Positions 43,390 to 52,166 are shown, counted from the first letter of the stretch. The stretch is DNA of 64,000 bases from Acidisoma cellulosilyticum (GCF_020621385.1 NZ_JAESVA010000010.1:104625-168624), one strand, 5' to 3'. Numbers and translations: made by a program. The notes: generated from the sequence alone by a model not told the origin.

Positions 43390-43710
43390 ATGGCTGTTTC
43401 TGGTCTTGAAGGCTCCCTGACGACATCGAACAGAATTCTCAGCGGGCGCCTAGCGGGCGTCCTCTTCGTTCTGTCGGTCGCTTACATTTCCGTCGCAATG
43501 ACCCGGGCGCCCGAGATCAGCGCCATCGCACGAGGCATGTTATTTCCCATGAAACTGTTCCTGGTCGCCTCGGCGCCGACGGTCGGCGGGATCGCCTTCC
43601 TGTGGTCCGACCGCGCGATCAGCGATGTGCGGCGCCGCAGTCTCATGCGTATTCTCCTCGTGCTGCTCTGGGCGTTCGCAAGCGTGACCCTCGTAAGCCT
43701 CCTGTCATGA
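43390..43710 (+). CDS. Small inner-membrane protein at the TraS position
   Basis: 106 residues with three membrane helices: LAGVLFVLSVAYISVAMT, MLFPMKLFLVASAPTVGGIA and ILLVLLWAFASVTLVSLLS. In R64 a small gene traS lies between traR and traT, so this is a positional TraS equivalent. Sequence identity cannot be judged. CGGAGG precedes ATG 43390, and the stop overlaps the next gene by ATGA. A variant GCGTTCGCAAG at 43672 lies near the end, perhaps a degenerate leader copy, but it is fully coding. Confidence 0.65.
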   Translation: MAVSGLEGSLTTSNRILSGRLAGVLFVLSVAYISVAMTRAPEISAIARGMLFPMKLFLVASAPTVGGIAFLWSDRAISDVRRRSLMRILLVLLWAFASVTLVSLLS

Positions 43711-44300
43711 TGACCCTGCGGCCCTTGTTGTTGTCGCCGGGCAGGACCGGCGCGCTGTCTTGCGACGATCCGGTCTCCACAACGGAGGCGATGTGCTGTT
43801 ATTGCGGCTGCGATATCGGCAAAGGCCGCGACATGGTCGGCAGTATTGAAGGCGAAGACTGCGTTCTCTGCGCGCTCGTGCAAAATCTTGTGCGTCCGCG
43901 CATTGATGAGGAAGCCTGCATCGTGTGGGTTCCCGAGCTAAGTCAGCCAGCGGTGAACGTTATGATCCGGCGCGTGCATCTGACGCTCCGCGCCCACAAA
44001 GAGCGCGTCGAGACCGATGCCAAACCGACGAAGGCCGTGGGCATAATCCCGGCCCTTTACCATGTGGCGCAAGCACTGCTGGACCGACGGCGTGAAGCGG
44101 CGGCGCGCCTCGGCACGTCATCACCGTCAGAATTGGCGGACGCTCTGCTCCGACTGCCTGCGGACGCTTATAGCGGCCGCGACAGGTTGCTGGGCGGCGC
44201 TCGGCTTTTGCCTCTCGGCAGACTCTATGACGGATCCTCGGACATTTATCCGGAGATCGTGGATAGCTGGGCGGCAAGCCGCCGTGCCACACGCAATTAG
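43707..44300 (+). CDS. traT: TraT/IcmJ (DotN)-like protein with Cys4 zinc motif
   Basis: 197 residues. The N-terminal part has the four-cysteine zinc motif CYCGC and CVLC (residues 31-55). A helical part follows (ALYHVAQALLDRRREAAARL, YSGRDRLLGGARLLPLGRLY), as in IcmJ/DotN and TraT. In Legionella DotN binds the coupling protein DotL on the cytoplasmic side. A similar role with the TrbC/DotL protein encoded 10 kb downstream is expected. ATG 43707 overlaps the preceding stop; a second ATG follows directly. Confidence 0.78.
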   Translation: MMTLRPLLLSPGRTGALSCDDPVSTTEAMCCYCGCDIGKGRDMVGSIEGEDCVLCALVQNLVRPRIDEEACIVWVPELSQPAVNVMIRRVHLTLRAHKERVETDAKPTKAVGIIPALYHVAQALLDRRREAAARLGTSSPSELADALLRLPADAYSGRDRLLGGARLLPLGRLYDGSSDIYPEIVDSWAASRRATRN

Positions 44301-44314
44301 ATGGCGGGAGACCA

Positions 44315-47300
44315 ATGATGCTGAAAAGTCTTGCGACCGGACTGGCGAATGTCTCGCTCATCTTCAAACAACCCTTAGGATCGTTTTGCGATATCGAAAC
44401 GTCACACAACGATGCGCTGATCGATAAGCGCGGCAATTATGTCACCTGGGTCCGCATCGACGGCATGCAGCGTATGGCAGAACGCCAGGATTACGCTGGG
44501 ATCACTGAGGCGATGCGCCTTGATCTCTCGGGCGCGTTGGAAGCCAGGGGACATGCCATCGTTGGTTGGTACATCTCCGACCCGGACGCGGCGCTGGTCG
44601 AAATCGAGCGCGTCAATCTGACATCGTGCCGCAATATCGCGAAGGCGCTCGGTCTTGAGATGGACGGCATCCTGAGTGAACGCGCTTTGCTCTGGCCGAA
44701 ACTCATGCGGTGGGAAGCGGCTTATTTTATTCTTTGGACGCGGACCTCCGTCCTGACCAAGGAGGAGCGCCGCCAACTCAAACACGAATACGCAGAGAAC
44801 GCCCGTAACATTGGCCGTGTCGGCAACACGCAGCGTCTCTATCTGCGTAGCGACGTTATGTCGGCTCGCCACTCGGCCTTTGTGACGCGTGTCACGTCGG
44901 CGCTCCGCGCCCATGACGTGAGCGCGAAGCTTGTTGATCCTCACGAGGCCCTGCGCATGTCGCGCGAGGCGATGTATCGCGAGATGGCGGCGTCCGAATG
45001 GCGGCCGAGCCTGCCGGGTGATGGGTTGATGGCGCGCTGCCCCGAGGATGGCGACAGACGGCCTCCGGCCGAAAACGTCCTCTGGCCACCGGTCCGCGAC
45101 CAGCTTTTCTATGCCGACGCCGTCACACGCGGGGGGCAACGGGTGGATTTCGGCGAGAACGCCTTCGGCCCCATCGATATGGAAATTGGACCCGAAGATC
45201 CCCGTCCCTTCGTTGAACTGGCGGCGACGCTCGGCCAGGATCGCATCCCCTGGCGCGCGTCCTTCCTGCTCGAAGGTAGCGGGCGATCGGCCATGCAAAT
45301 GAAGGATGTTGGTGCGTCCTTCCTGTCGATGTTTCCAGGCAATGCCGATCTAAGGCGCGCGCTCGCCTATGTCGATGAATTGCGTCGCAAGGAAAACCAT
45401 ATCAGCGTGAAGTTGCGGGCCAGTTTTGCGACCTGGGCACCGGCTGATCAGCCCGCCAAACTTCGCCGTCGCGTCTCGACGCTCTCACAGCGGATCGAGG
45501 GCTGGGGCAATACCAAGACGACGGCAGTGATCGGTGACCCGCTGGAAGGTGCGATGAGCAGTGTGCCAGGCTTGGCTCTCGGCTCGACGGCCAACCCGGC
45601 ACTTGCGCCGCTCAGTGACGCCCTCGGGATGCTCCCTTGGAGCCATACAGCCTCCCCCTGGGACAGCGGCAGCGTGCTGTTCCGCCGAGCTGACGGCGGT
45701 ATCTGGCCCTATGACCCATCGGGCGGGAGGGTGCGGCCCCTGACCGTTGATATTTTCGTAGCACCGCCGGGTTCGGGCAAATCCGTGCTGGCGAACACGA
45801 TCAATATCGGGCTCTGCCTGAGCCCCGCCGTCATGGGCACCAATGGCGCGAAGCTGCCGCTGATTGGTAAGGCTGATATCGGCAAGTCCGCTGAGGGATT
45901 TGTCAAACTCGTGCAGGAGGCACTTGGCCCGAACCGGAAGCATGAGGCGATTTTTTCGTCGCTGTTGTTTGCGCCGGGCTATGAGTTCAACATCTTCGAT
46001 TTGCAGGTCGGCTGCGAATACCCGCTGCCGCTCGAAAAAGCTTTCCTACAAAACTTCCTCGCGCTGGCAACGACTCCGCCCGACCAAAACACGCCGTTCG
46101 AAGGCATGACGCAGTTGATTTCGCTGGTCATCGACGAAGTGTATCGGAACTGCACCGAGCTGGGCGGCGGGGCGAAGAACTATCATCGGGGCGTCGATGA
46201 GGAGGTGGACCAGGCGATCGAAAAGCTCGGCATCGAACTGCATGATGAATCGCCTTACTGGCGCGATGTCGTGAATGCCCTCTGTGATCGAGGGGAATAT
46301 CGACTGGCGGAACGCGCGCAGCGCCATGCCGTCCCGATCCTCGAGGATCTCATCGGCGCCGTGCGCTCCGACCAGGTCAAGGACATGTTCGACAGCTTGC
46401 GACTTGCTGAGACTTCTGAAAAGGCCTCGCAGATCTTCGAGCGCTACATCTCCGATCTGATCCGCCGCTATGAGACCCTGAACGCGGCGACGCAGCTTGA
46501 TTTCGGCCCCGCGCGAATCATCGTGCTGGATTTGCAGTATGTGGCACCCGGCGGCAATTCGGCGGCGGCTAATCGCCAGACCGAGATGGTCTACCTTCTG
46601 GCCCGCCACATCCTCGGCCGCAATTTCTTCCTGCACCCGGAATACATCAAGTTCATTCCAGAGCGTGTCCACGGTTACCACAAAGCTCGGATCACCGAGA
46701 TCTATGAGACGGTGAAGCGGATCGATTACGACGAGTGGCACCGCACTCAGGGCAGCGTGCTCGTTCGCGCCCAGGCCGAGCTGGATGTTCGAGAAGGCCG
46801 CAAACACAACGTTCAATTGGGATTTGCCAGCCAGCGGTTGTCGGACATGGGCGACGGCATCATCGCGCAATCAACCGGTCGCTTCGTGCTGGGCGCTGAT
46901 GACCAAACCGAGCGCGAGGCAATCATCGAGCGCTTTGGACTGACGGAGGCCAGTGGCAAGATCGTGCGACATCGTCTTACCGGGCCGCGCAGGGACGGCG
47001 CGCCGTTTCTCGCAATACTTCGCGCCGAGTCCAAGCATTACGAGCAATTCCTCATCAACTCGCTCGGGCCAGTCGAACTCTGGGCGCTGTCCACGACGCC
47101 GGCTGACACCAGCCTGCGCAACCGGCTCTACGATCGTGTCGGGTTTACCGAAGGCCTGCGTCGTTTGTCGAAGGTGTTTCCTGCCGGTTCCGCCAGCGAG
47201 GAGATCGAGCGGCGCACCAAGGCGCTCATGCGCAAGGGCGATGCCGCTGACAACGTCAAAGCCGGCGTTATCGAGACGCTCGCCTCTGAACTCATCGAAG

Positions 47301-47380
47301 GGCGTGGGCTTGGTTTGGTTCTTCGACCGCAAGACGAACCCTCACCAGCCAACGACACAATGCCTGTCGCGGCGGAGTAG
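44315..47380 (+). CDS. traU: DotO/IcmB/TraU ATPase (VirB4-like)
   Basis: 1021 residues. The N-terminal 400 residues are the VirB4/DotO platform domain (FCDIETSHNDALIDKRGNYV near the start). The P-loop APPGSGKSVLAN is near residue 482, and the Walker B region is around IIVLDLQYVAPGGN. Arginine-rich C-terminal segments follow. It is a cytoplasmic hexameric ATPase that powers assembly and transfer with DotB. The length is typical. GGGAG precedes ATG 44315; an ATG follows directly and could be the start. It ends 3 bases before the winged-helix gene. Confidence 0.95.
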   Translation: MMLKSLATGLANVSLIFKQPLGSFCDIETSHNDALIDKRGNYVTWVRIDGMQRMAERQDYAGITEAMRLDLSGALEARGHAIVGWYISDPDAALVEIERVNLTSCRNIAKALGLEMDGILSERALLWPKLMRWEAAYFILWTRTSVLTKEERRQLKHEYAENARNIGRVGNTQRLYLRSDVMSARHSAFVTRVTSALRAHDVSAKLVDPHEALRMSREAMYREMAASEWRPSLPGDGLMARCPEDGDRRPPAENVLWPPVRDQLFYADAVTRGGQRVDFGENAFGPIDMEIGPEDPRPFVELAATLGQDRIPWRASFLLEGSGRSAMQMKDVGASFLSMFPGNADLRRALAYVDELRRKENHISVKLRASFATWAPADQPAKLRRRVSTLSQRIEGWGNTKTTAVIGDPLEGAMSSVPGLALGSTANPALAPLSDALGMLPWSHTASPWDSGSVLFRRADGGIWPYDPSGGRVRPLTVDIFVAPPGSGKSVLANTINIGLCLSPAVMGTNGAKLPLIGKADIGKSAEGFVKLVQEALGPNRKHEAIFSSLLFAPGYEFNIFDLQVGCEYPLPLEKAFLQNFLALATTPPDQNTPFEGMTQLISLVIDEVYRNCTELGGGAKNYHRGVDEEVDQAIEKLGIELHDESPYWRDVVNALCDRGEYRLAERAQRHAVPILEDLIGAVRSDQVKDMFDSLRLAETSEKASQIFERYISDLIRRYETLNAATQLDFGPARIIVLDLQYVAPGGNSAAANRQTEMVYLLARHILGRNFFLHPEYIKFIPERVHGYHKARITEIYETVKRIDYDEWHRTQGSVLVRAQAELDVREGRKHNVQLGFASQRLSDMGDGIIAQSTGRFVLGADDQTEREAIIERFGLTEASGKIVRHRLTGPRRDGAPFLAILRAESKHYEQFLINSLGPVELWALSTTPADTSLRNRLYDRVGFTEGLRRLSKVFPAGSASEEIERRTKALMRKGDAADNVKAGVIETLASELIEGRGLGLVLRPQDEPSPANDTMPVAAE

Positions 47381-47383
47381 TGG

Positions 47384-47875
47384 ATGGGCGTTGTGGACAA
47401 GACGATTTGGCGTGACGAGCCTCAGTCTGATCGCACGTCGCCAAGACCATCTGGCATAAAGCCTACGCGGCCCCAACCGATCCGTGACGCGATCATGCGC
47501 TTCATTTCGCAGCCACGCTCGGCTGGAGAAATCGCTGAGCATATCGAGCGGCCTGTGCCGACCGCCACGGGTCATCTGCGCGCGATGATGGAACGCGGTC
47601 TTGTCCGCAGGATCGCCTTCGGCACCTACGCTCTTGCTGACTATACCGGGCCGGCTGTCCGCATCCCACAGCGGCGCTCCCAATCGACAAGGGAAATGCG
47701 CAGCACCATCCGCGCCCACCTGGGCGATCGGTGCAGCGTGCAAGGGCTGCATCTGCGCACCGGCATTCCGGAAAGGGCGGTGCGTGTCACGCTACGGGAT
47801 CTCTGGTTTTCGGGGTTGCTCGAAGGAGATGAGACGAGCGGCTACCGCCTGGTCAAACACCTACGACAATCCTGA
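47384..47875 (+). CDS. Winged-helix DNA-binding protein in the tra operon
   Basis: 163 residues with two similar winged-helix-like parts. Part one is PIRDAIMRFISQPRSAGEIA, EHIERPVPTATGHLRAMMER, GLVRRIAFGTYALADY. Part two is TIRAHLGDRCSVQGLHLRTG, IPERAVRVTLRDLWFSGLLE. This is the GntR/ArsR-like pattern of sensing or repressor domains, without a known effector site. It directly follows traU, so it may feed back on the transfer operon. The tail overlaps another start codon at 47875 that looks spurious. Leader copy 10 starts 23 bases downstream. Confidence 0.72.
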   Translation: MGVVDKTIWRDEPQSDRTSPRPSGIKPTRPQPIRDAIMRFISQPRSAGEIAEHIERPVPTATGHLRAMMERGLVRRIAFGTYALADYTGPAVRIPQRRSQSTREMRSTIRAHLGDRCSVQGLHLRTGIPERAVRVTLRDLWFSGLLEGDETSGYRLVKHLRQS

Positions 47876-47897
47876 TGCCAGGCGCGAGTACAAAGAT

Positions 47898-47943
47898 GCC
47901 GTTCGCAAAATCACCGCTTAGCCTTCCGAGCATGGAGGCAGCT
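47898..47943 (+). promoter_or_regulatory. Transfer-region leader element, copy 10 (before the traH operon)
   Basis: GCCGTTCGCAAAAT begins at 47898, with CCGTTCGCA 45 bases before ATG 47944. GCCTTCC (47921-47927) pairs with GGAGGC (47934-47939) with one bulged base. The right arm is the Shine-Dalgarno sequence GGAGG. Confidence 0.75.
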
Positions 47944-48192
47944 ATGGCGCATCTCACAATCAGTCTTGGGGCAGCCTTGATCGTCCCTTTCAGCATCCCT
48001 CGTGGATGGAATGGCCATCGGCGTGAGCGGGCATGGCGTGTCCGCCTCCGGTGGCAGGCGCTGTGTGAAGCTCGGATGGTCGCACGTGAGCGGGAAGCTG
48101 AGGGAAAGCGCATCCGCTTTCCCAGTGCTCACTCGTCCGGAAAGTCGCTGCAACAGAGCGCACTCGGTTCCGGGAGGGATATCTGGTCATGA
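47944..48192 (+). CDS. Small basic protein upstream of traH
   Basis: 82 residues, strongly basic (WNGHRRERAWRVRLRWQALC, REREAEGKRIRF), with a short hydrophobic start (LTISLGAALIVPFSIPRGW) that could be a membrane anchor. ATG 47944 has GGAGG at 4-7-base spacing. An in-frame start at 47932 is possible, but its Shine-Dalgarno sequence is missing. The stop overlaps the traH start by ATGA, so it is translated with traH. No family is recognised. Small basic proteins often occur at this position in transfer operons. Confidence 0.6.
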   Translation: MAHLTISLGAALIVPFSIPRGWNGHRRERAWRVRLRWQALCEARMVAREREAEGKRIRFPSAHSSGKSLQQSALGSGRDIWS

Positions 48193-48665
48193 AACACGGT
48201 CTACTCGGTCTTTTGCTTGGCACGGCCATGCTCGCGGGTTGCGCGGCGCCGCTCCACCCGGTGCCGACGACGGTGGAAGCCGCCGGCATGCCCAACCCCG
48301 AACTCGCCCTGCAGAAAAGCATCACGAATGTCGATGACGAAATGTCCGAATTGGGCGAGATGAACCCTACGGCCGCGTCGGCTCCCGCAGTGTCGCAGCC
48401 CGTGCTTGCGGACCCGCTACAGAAAACCGTCTCCTTTACCTGGAATGGTCCGCTGGACGGCGCGGTTTCCAAGTTGGCGCTGAGCGTCGGCTACACTTTC
48501 TACGTCACGGCCCCGCAAAACGCGCAGCCGCTGAATATTTCGATCTCGGCCAACTCGGAGACTGCCTATCAGGTCTTCCAGCAGCTCGGCGCCGATGCCG
48601 GTGCAAGGGCCACGGTCCAGGTCGATCCGCTCCATCATCAGGTCCAGGTGATCCATCATGCGTAA
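48189..48665 (+). CDS. traH: DotD/TraH-family outer-membrane lipoprotein
   Basis: 158 residues with a lipoprotein signal (LLGLLLGTAMLAGCAAP, lipobox LAGC) and a C-terminal secretin-N-like domain: QKTVSFTWNGPLDGAVSKLA, LSVGYTFYVTAPQNAQPLNI and QVDPLHHQVQVIHH. DotD and DotC lipoproteins bring DotH to the outer membrane to form the core complex. The gene is in the order traH-traI-traJ-traK of R64. It overlaps traI by 8 bases. Confidence 0.93.
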   Translation: MKHGLLGLLLGTAMLAGCAAPLHPVPTTVEAAGMPNPELALQKSITNVDDEMSELGEMNPTAASAPAVSQPVLADPLQKTVSFTWNGPLDGAVSKLALSVGYTFYVTAPQNAQPLNISISANSETAYQVFQQLGADAGARATVQVDPLHHQVQVIHHA

Positions 48666-49614
48666 GCTGCACGCGACCGTCATGCTCGGCACGATGTTCA
48701 TATCCCTGGGCACTGCTTCTATCGCGGATGCCCAGACGAATTCCCTCACATCGCCCGCCGTCCCGCCCTTCCCGAGTCCGGCGCAGATGGAGCAGAACCT
48801 TCCGACACTCGGCAATCCGATCAACCAGCCCATTACGGGCGCGTCCGAGGATCCGCTGGTGGTTGGCACCGAGGCGCCCCCATCTCTGGAAGCCTTGCAG
48901 GATACTCGTCCAGGCGACCAGCCGAACGATGGGCTCTCGGCCAGTCGCCAGGGCACTTTGCAGACGGCGGCCATGACCTACGGCGCTCAGGGTGGACTTG
49001 CCGCCCGCAGTTTTGCGCTCAACGAGATGTTGCGGCGCTACGAGGCGCAGCTCGACACGACCTATGATTTCGGCGCGCTGGTGCTCCCGGTGAAAGGCGG
49101 ACAAACCCTGATGCGGCCCCCAATCGTAAGCGCCGCACAGATGGCCTTCGCGCTCGGCGACAATGGACAGGTCGCGAGGGAGACGTCGTGCATCTACGAG
49201 ATCACCCGCGAGGCGCAGCTCGCATCCACGCCGCCGAATTGGCGGACCTATCTGGTGCGAAGCTGGGCCACGCCACGGCGCCCGACCGACGCCGCACTCC
49301 CGCGCACCAAGCAGGAGGTCGCCTATTGGGATAAGTGGGTCGCTGAAGGCTGGGCTGACGGCGAGACGCAGGCCGATGAGATTTTCCTGTCCGACCTCGG
49401 CCGCTTGCAACGCGACATGGTCGGCATGGCCCGCTATCGGGTCCTGTTGCGGGCCAACCTGGTCGAACAGCCCGTGCTCGCCTTCAAGACCCAGGCGGCG
49501 GACGGTGGTCGCGATAGCCTGCATATCAACGACCAGGTGATCCGGATCACCAACCAGCCTGGGCTTCAGGGCAATCCCGGTCATTGGACCCCCGGCGCGG
49601 GGTGCCCGCAATGA
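48658..49614 (+). CDS. traI: DotC/TraI-family core protein
   Basis: 318 residues with a signal peptide (ATVMLGTMFISLGTASIADA). There is no Cys after it, so this DotC homologue is not a classical lipoprotein. The domain is recognised by YGAQGGLAARSFALNEMLRR, LDTTYDFGALVLPVKGGQTL, MRPPIVSAAQMAFALGDNGQ, PPNWRTYLVRSWATPRRPTD and EVAYWDKWVAEGWADGETQA. DotC is a peripheral outer-membrane partner of DotD and DotH. The end overlaps the next small gene by ATGA. Confidence 0.94.
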   Translation: MRKLHATVMLGTMFISLGTASIADAQTNSLTSPAVPPFPSPAQMEQNLPTLGNPINQPITGASEDPLVVGTEAPPSLEALQDTRPGDQPNDGLSASRQGTLQTAAMTYGAQGGLAARSFALNEMLRRYEAQLDTTYDFGALVLPVKGGQTLMRPPIVSAAQMAFALGDNGQVARETSCIYEITREAQLASTPPNWRTYLVRSWATPRRPTDAALPRTKQEVAYWDKWVAEGWADGETQADEIFLSDLGRLQRDMVGMARYRVLLRANLVEQPVLAFKTQAADGGRDSLHINDQVIRITNQPGLQGNPGHWTPGAGCPQ

Positions 49615-49784
49615 GCAAGATGCCTGAACTTCCCCGGCAAGAGAACCAGGGAGCGGAGCAGAATAAGGTCGAAAGAGCCTGGCCCTACCTTCCGCTTTCG
49701 CCAATCGAGCTTCGGGTTGCACCGCCCGGCCGCGGCCGGACGGTGCTTGCAAAGGCCCTGCCAGCGGAGAACCGCGATGTTTGA
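49611..49784 (+). CDS. Small 57-residue protein between traI and traJ
   Basis: ATG 49611 overlaps the traI stop by ATGA, and the frame ends inside the start of traJ (8-base overlap). The 57 residues (MSKMPELPRQENQGAEQNKV, ERAWPYLPLSPIELRVAPPG) are polar, with no signal or membrane segment. Both overlaps and the codon bias support translation. The product may be a coupling peptide or a small partner of the DotB ATPase. No family is recognised. Confidence 0.55.
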   Translation: MSKMPELPRQENQGAEQNKVERAWPYLPLSPIELRVAPPGRGRTVLAKALPAENRDV

Positions 49785-50931
49785 CGGGGCCGATCATGGC
49801 ATGGAATGGCCCGACCGAGATCGCAAAGGGCTGCGCTGGGTCGCGGAAGCGCGCAAAAGCGCGCCCGGTCTCGACTCCCTCCTGACCTGGGCCTACCAGC
49901 AGGGGGCGTCGCGCGTTCACTTTCAGACGGGACATCCGGTCTGGGTTTCCGTCCACGGTCAAAATCACCGCGCCACCGAATATCCGATCGACGAGATCGA
50001 GTTCAGCCATATCGTCAACCATCTCTATGGCGCCGATGCGATGGCGCGGCTCCAAGGTGGCACCGACTTCGATACCGCTTATGCGATTCAGATTGATCGC
50101 TCGACCCGCCTGCGGTTTCGCTTGAACGGCACGTCCACCAGGACCTTCCGGCAGACCGGCGGCAATGTCGTGCTCCGTCCGATATCTGATCTTCCTGCGA
50201 CCCTTGAGCAGCAACTCGTCGAACAGGGAATATTAGAGGCTTACAAAATCCGGCAGGGGTTAATTATCGTAGGCGGCGCAACGGGTTCCGGGAAATCAAC
50301 CCTGATCGCCGGAATGACCGTCGCAAAACTGCTAGAACCGGATGGACATTACAATATCGTCGAAGGGGCGGCGCCCGTCGAGTTCTTGCTCGAGCGTGTG
50401 CGCGGCCTCACATCGACGATCAACCAAAGCGAGATCCCGCGCGACCTTCCAAGCTTTGCGGCCTTCGTGCGCGGCGCGATGCGGCGCGAGCCGACAGACA
50501 TCAATGTCGGCGAGTGCCGCGACAGTGAAACCATGGCGGCTTCCATCCAGGCGGCAATTTCCGGGCATGTCGTCACCACGACGATTCACGCCAATGACGT
50601 AGCACTGACGATGCAGCGTATCACGAGCCTCTGCCCGAGTGACGAACGCGACAACCTCGTTTCGGCCATCGCCCAGTCGCTGCGCCTTGTGATCAACCAG
50701 CGCCTCACCCGGTCCGCCGACGGACGGCGTACCGCCCTCCGTGAATTCCTCGCTTTCGATTCTGATCTTCGCCGGAAGTTTTTGCGCTGCGACCCTGCCG
50801 AATGGCCCGAACTCACTCGGGTCGCAGTGGAAGAGCGCGGCCAATCCTACGCGAAATCAATCCGAAACGCTCTCGAAGCGGGGCGGATAACGGAAGAAAC
50901 CGCTGCCTTTGAATTAAGGGAGATCGGCTGA
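49777..50931 (+). CDS. traJ: DotB/TraJ secretion ATPase (PilT-like)
   Basis: 384 residues. The N-terminal domain includes GLDSLLTWAYQQGASRVHFQ. The ATPase core has Walker A VGGATGSGKSTLIAGM (residues 163-178), an Asp-box region NIVEGAAPVEF, the Walker B GAMRREPTDINVGECRD and the His box SGHVVTTTIHAND. It is a hexameric ATPase of the PilT/VirB11 type, used for assembly and DNA transfer along with DotO. The start ATG 49777 is inside the preceding small gene. It is followed by traK after 1 base. Confidence 0.96.
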   Translation: MFDGADHGMEWPDRDRKGLRWVAEARKSAPGLDSLLTWAYQQGASRVHFQTGHPVWVSVHGQNHRATEYPIDEIEFSHIVNHLYGADAMARLQGGTDFDTAYAIQIDRSTRLRFRLNGTSTRTFRQTGGNVVLRPISDLPATLEQQLVEQGILEAYKIRQGLIIVGGATGSGKSTLIAGMTVAKLLEPDGHYNIVEGAAPVEFLLERVRGLTSTINQSEIPRDLPSFAAFVRGAMRREPTDINVGECRDSETMAASIQAAISGHVVTTTIHANDVALTMQRITSLCPSDERDNLVSAIAQSLRLVINQRLTRSADGRRTALREFLAFDSDLRRKFLRCDPAEWPELTRVAVEERGQSYAKSIRNALEAGRITEETAAFELREIG

Positions 50932-50932
50932 G

Positions 50933-51181
50933 ATGTGGCGCAACACAGGTCAACCCGTCCGGGTTTTGATGCTTGATGCACGGGCCTGCCTGCCGGTGGT
51001 GTTGGCCGCCGTCTACTGGTCATGGCCGACGCTCTACATAGCGATCGCCGGCTTCGTCTTCTTTTCCCTCATCTCGTTTTTCGGCCTGACGCTACCCGCC
51101 CTGGTTCGGACGGTACGGCGGTGGACTGCCGGGAGGGTGAGGACGGCGGTGCCCGTCTGGCGGCGGAGGCGTTATTCATGA
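50933..51181 (+). CDS. traK: IcmT/TraK-family small membrane protein
   Basis: 82 residues. The start MWRNTGQPVRVLMLDARACL carries the IcmT signature (WRNT..P.R....DAR...P). Two hydrophobic stretches follow: PVVLAAVYWSWPTLYIAIAG and FVFFSLISFFGLTLPALV. The C-terminus is basic, presumably cytoplasmic. IcmT and TraK are essential inner-membrane parts of their systems. The gene is between traJ and a TraL-position gene as in R64 and overlaps the latter by ATGA. Confidence 0.92.
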   Translation: MWRNTGQPVRVLMLDARACLPVVLAAVYWSWPTLYIAIAGFVFFSLISFFGLTLPALVRTVRRWTAGRVRTAVPVWRRRRYS

Positions 51182-51612
51182 GTGCCGTCGATCTGGATCG
51201 TGTGGGCCGCACCATGCGCGTTCTTCTGGAACGCTCTGGACGCCTCGTCGTCTACGATGACCCGGCAAGCCGTTCTCGCCTTGAGATCAGTGCAGCAGCC
51301 GCAAGTTCCTCTACCGGTTTCCTGCCGGCGTTTTTGGTCGCGGGCGAGGCGATCTGGCGAGAGATGACCGGCAAGGGGTTTGCCCTGCAAATCGCGCGCG
51401 ATGACCGGTCGCTTCTGGGCTACCGGGCAGAGGGAATCGGGGCCGGGACCTATGCCACGGTCATGTTGTCCGCGATGGAGGCGATGCACCAGGTCTCTGG
51501 CGGCGGCCCCGTCGTCGTCAGCGACTTCAACAATCTTTGGCGCGCCGCTGTCGGCCGTTTGGAACAGGCGCCGACCAATCCGCCGGCCGGGCGTGCGGGG
51601 ATGGACCGGTGA
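51178..51612 (+). CDS. Unknown protein at the TraL position
   Basis: 144 residues, probably soluble: MSAVDLDRVGRTMRVLLERS, GRLVVYDDPASRSRLEISAA and VAGEAIWREMTGKGFALQIA. Segments such as YATVMLSAMEAMHQVSGGGP end with a short tail. ATG 51178 overlaps traK (ATGA), and its stop overlaps the GTG of the transglycosylase gene. R64 has traL at the same position; the sequence relation cannot be shown here. A cytoplasmic adaptor is one possibility. Confidence 0.6.
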   Translation: MSAVDLDRVGRTMRVLLERSGRLVVYDDPASRSRLEISAAAASSSTGFLPAFLVAGEAIWREMTGKGFALQIARDDRSLLGYRAEGIGAGTYATVMLSAMEAMHQVSGGGPVVVSDFNNLWRAAVGRLEQAPTNPPAGRAGMDR

Positions 51613-52166
51613 GAAGGACCGCTTGCGTTATGGCGCTGTCGGCCCTGTTCGCGGGCTCGATTGCTGAGGCGCAAGCCGCGCAAGCGGTCTCCCTATCTCC
51701 GGCCACGATTCAATCCTGCATTCTGGCCGCCGCCAATCTCCACCGCGAGCCGCCGGCCCTTCTGCTCATCCTGCTGAATGTCGAGGGCGGAACGCTCGGC
51801 GCCGTTAGCCAGAACACCAACGGCACCGTCGATATCGGCCCTATGCAGGTCAACCAGATCTGGGTGCCGATGGTCGCAACCCATTGGCATGCGTCGAAGG
51901 ACGCCACCTATCACGCGCTTCGCGACAATTTTTGCGCCAACCTCGAAGCAGGGTCCTGGATCTTGCGGCAGGGCCTCGACGAGGCGCACGGCGATCTCTG
52001 GGGCGGCGTCGCTTTCTACCACTCGCATAACCCAGTCTATCAGCAACAATACATGCTGTCCGTGCTGAAGCAGGCCCTGCGCCTGGAAGCGCTCCCGCGG
52101 AAGAAAACGAGCGCCCGCCTATCGGCACTCAACGCACCGGCCGGGCCACCAAAACAGAGGGGATGA
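51609..52166 (+). CDS. Lytic transglycosylase of the transfer system
   Basis: 185 residues. The signal peptide is CVMALSALFAGSIAEAQAA. The SLT domain begins CILAAANLHREPPALLLILL with the catalytic Glu in NVEGGTLGAVSQNTNGTVDI, followed by GPMQVNQIWVPMV, a typical SLT motif, and GVAFYHSHNPVYQQQYM. The enzyme cuts peptidoglycan so that the envelope-spanning channel can be built, like VirB1 or TrbN. It starts at GTG 51609 (GTGA overlap) and ends with an ATGA overlap with trbA, so it is inside the operon. Confidence 0.92.
   Translation: MRRTACVMALSALFAGSIAEAQAAQAVSLSPATIQSCILAAANLHREPPALLLILLNVEGGTLGAVSQNTNGTVDIGPMQVNQIWVPMVATHWHASKDATYHALRDNFCANLEAGSWILRQGLDEAHGDLWGGVAFYHSHNPVYQQQYMLSVLKQALRLEALPRKKTSARLSALNAPAGPPKQRG

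Noticed and set aside
47875..48192. Long version of the small basic protein from ATG 47875
   Set aside because: That start lies at the stop codon of the previous gene without a Shine-Dalgarno sequence, and it would translate the leader motif itself; ATG 47944 has GGAGG.
48505..50214. Long open frame on the minus strand opposite traI/traJ (569 codons)
   Set aside because: It mirrors DotC and DotB genes that have clear motifs; its protein is arginine- and glycine-rich, as expected of an antisense frame in GC-rich DNA.
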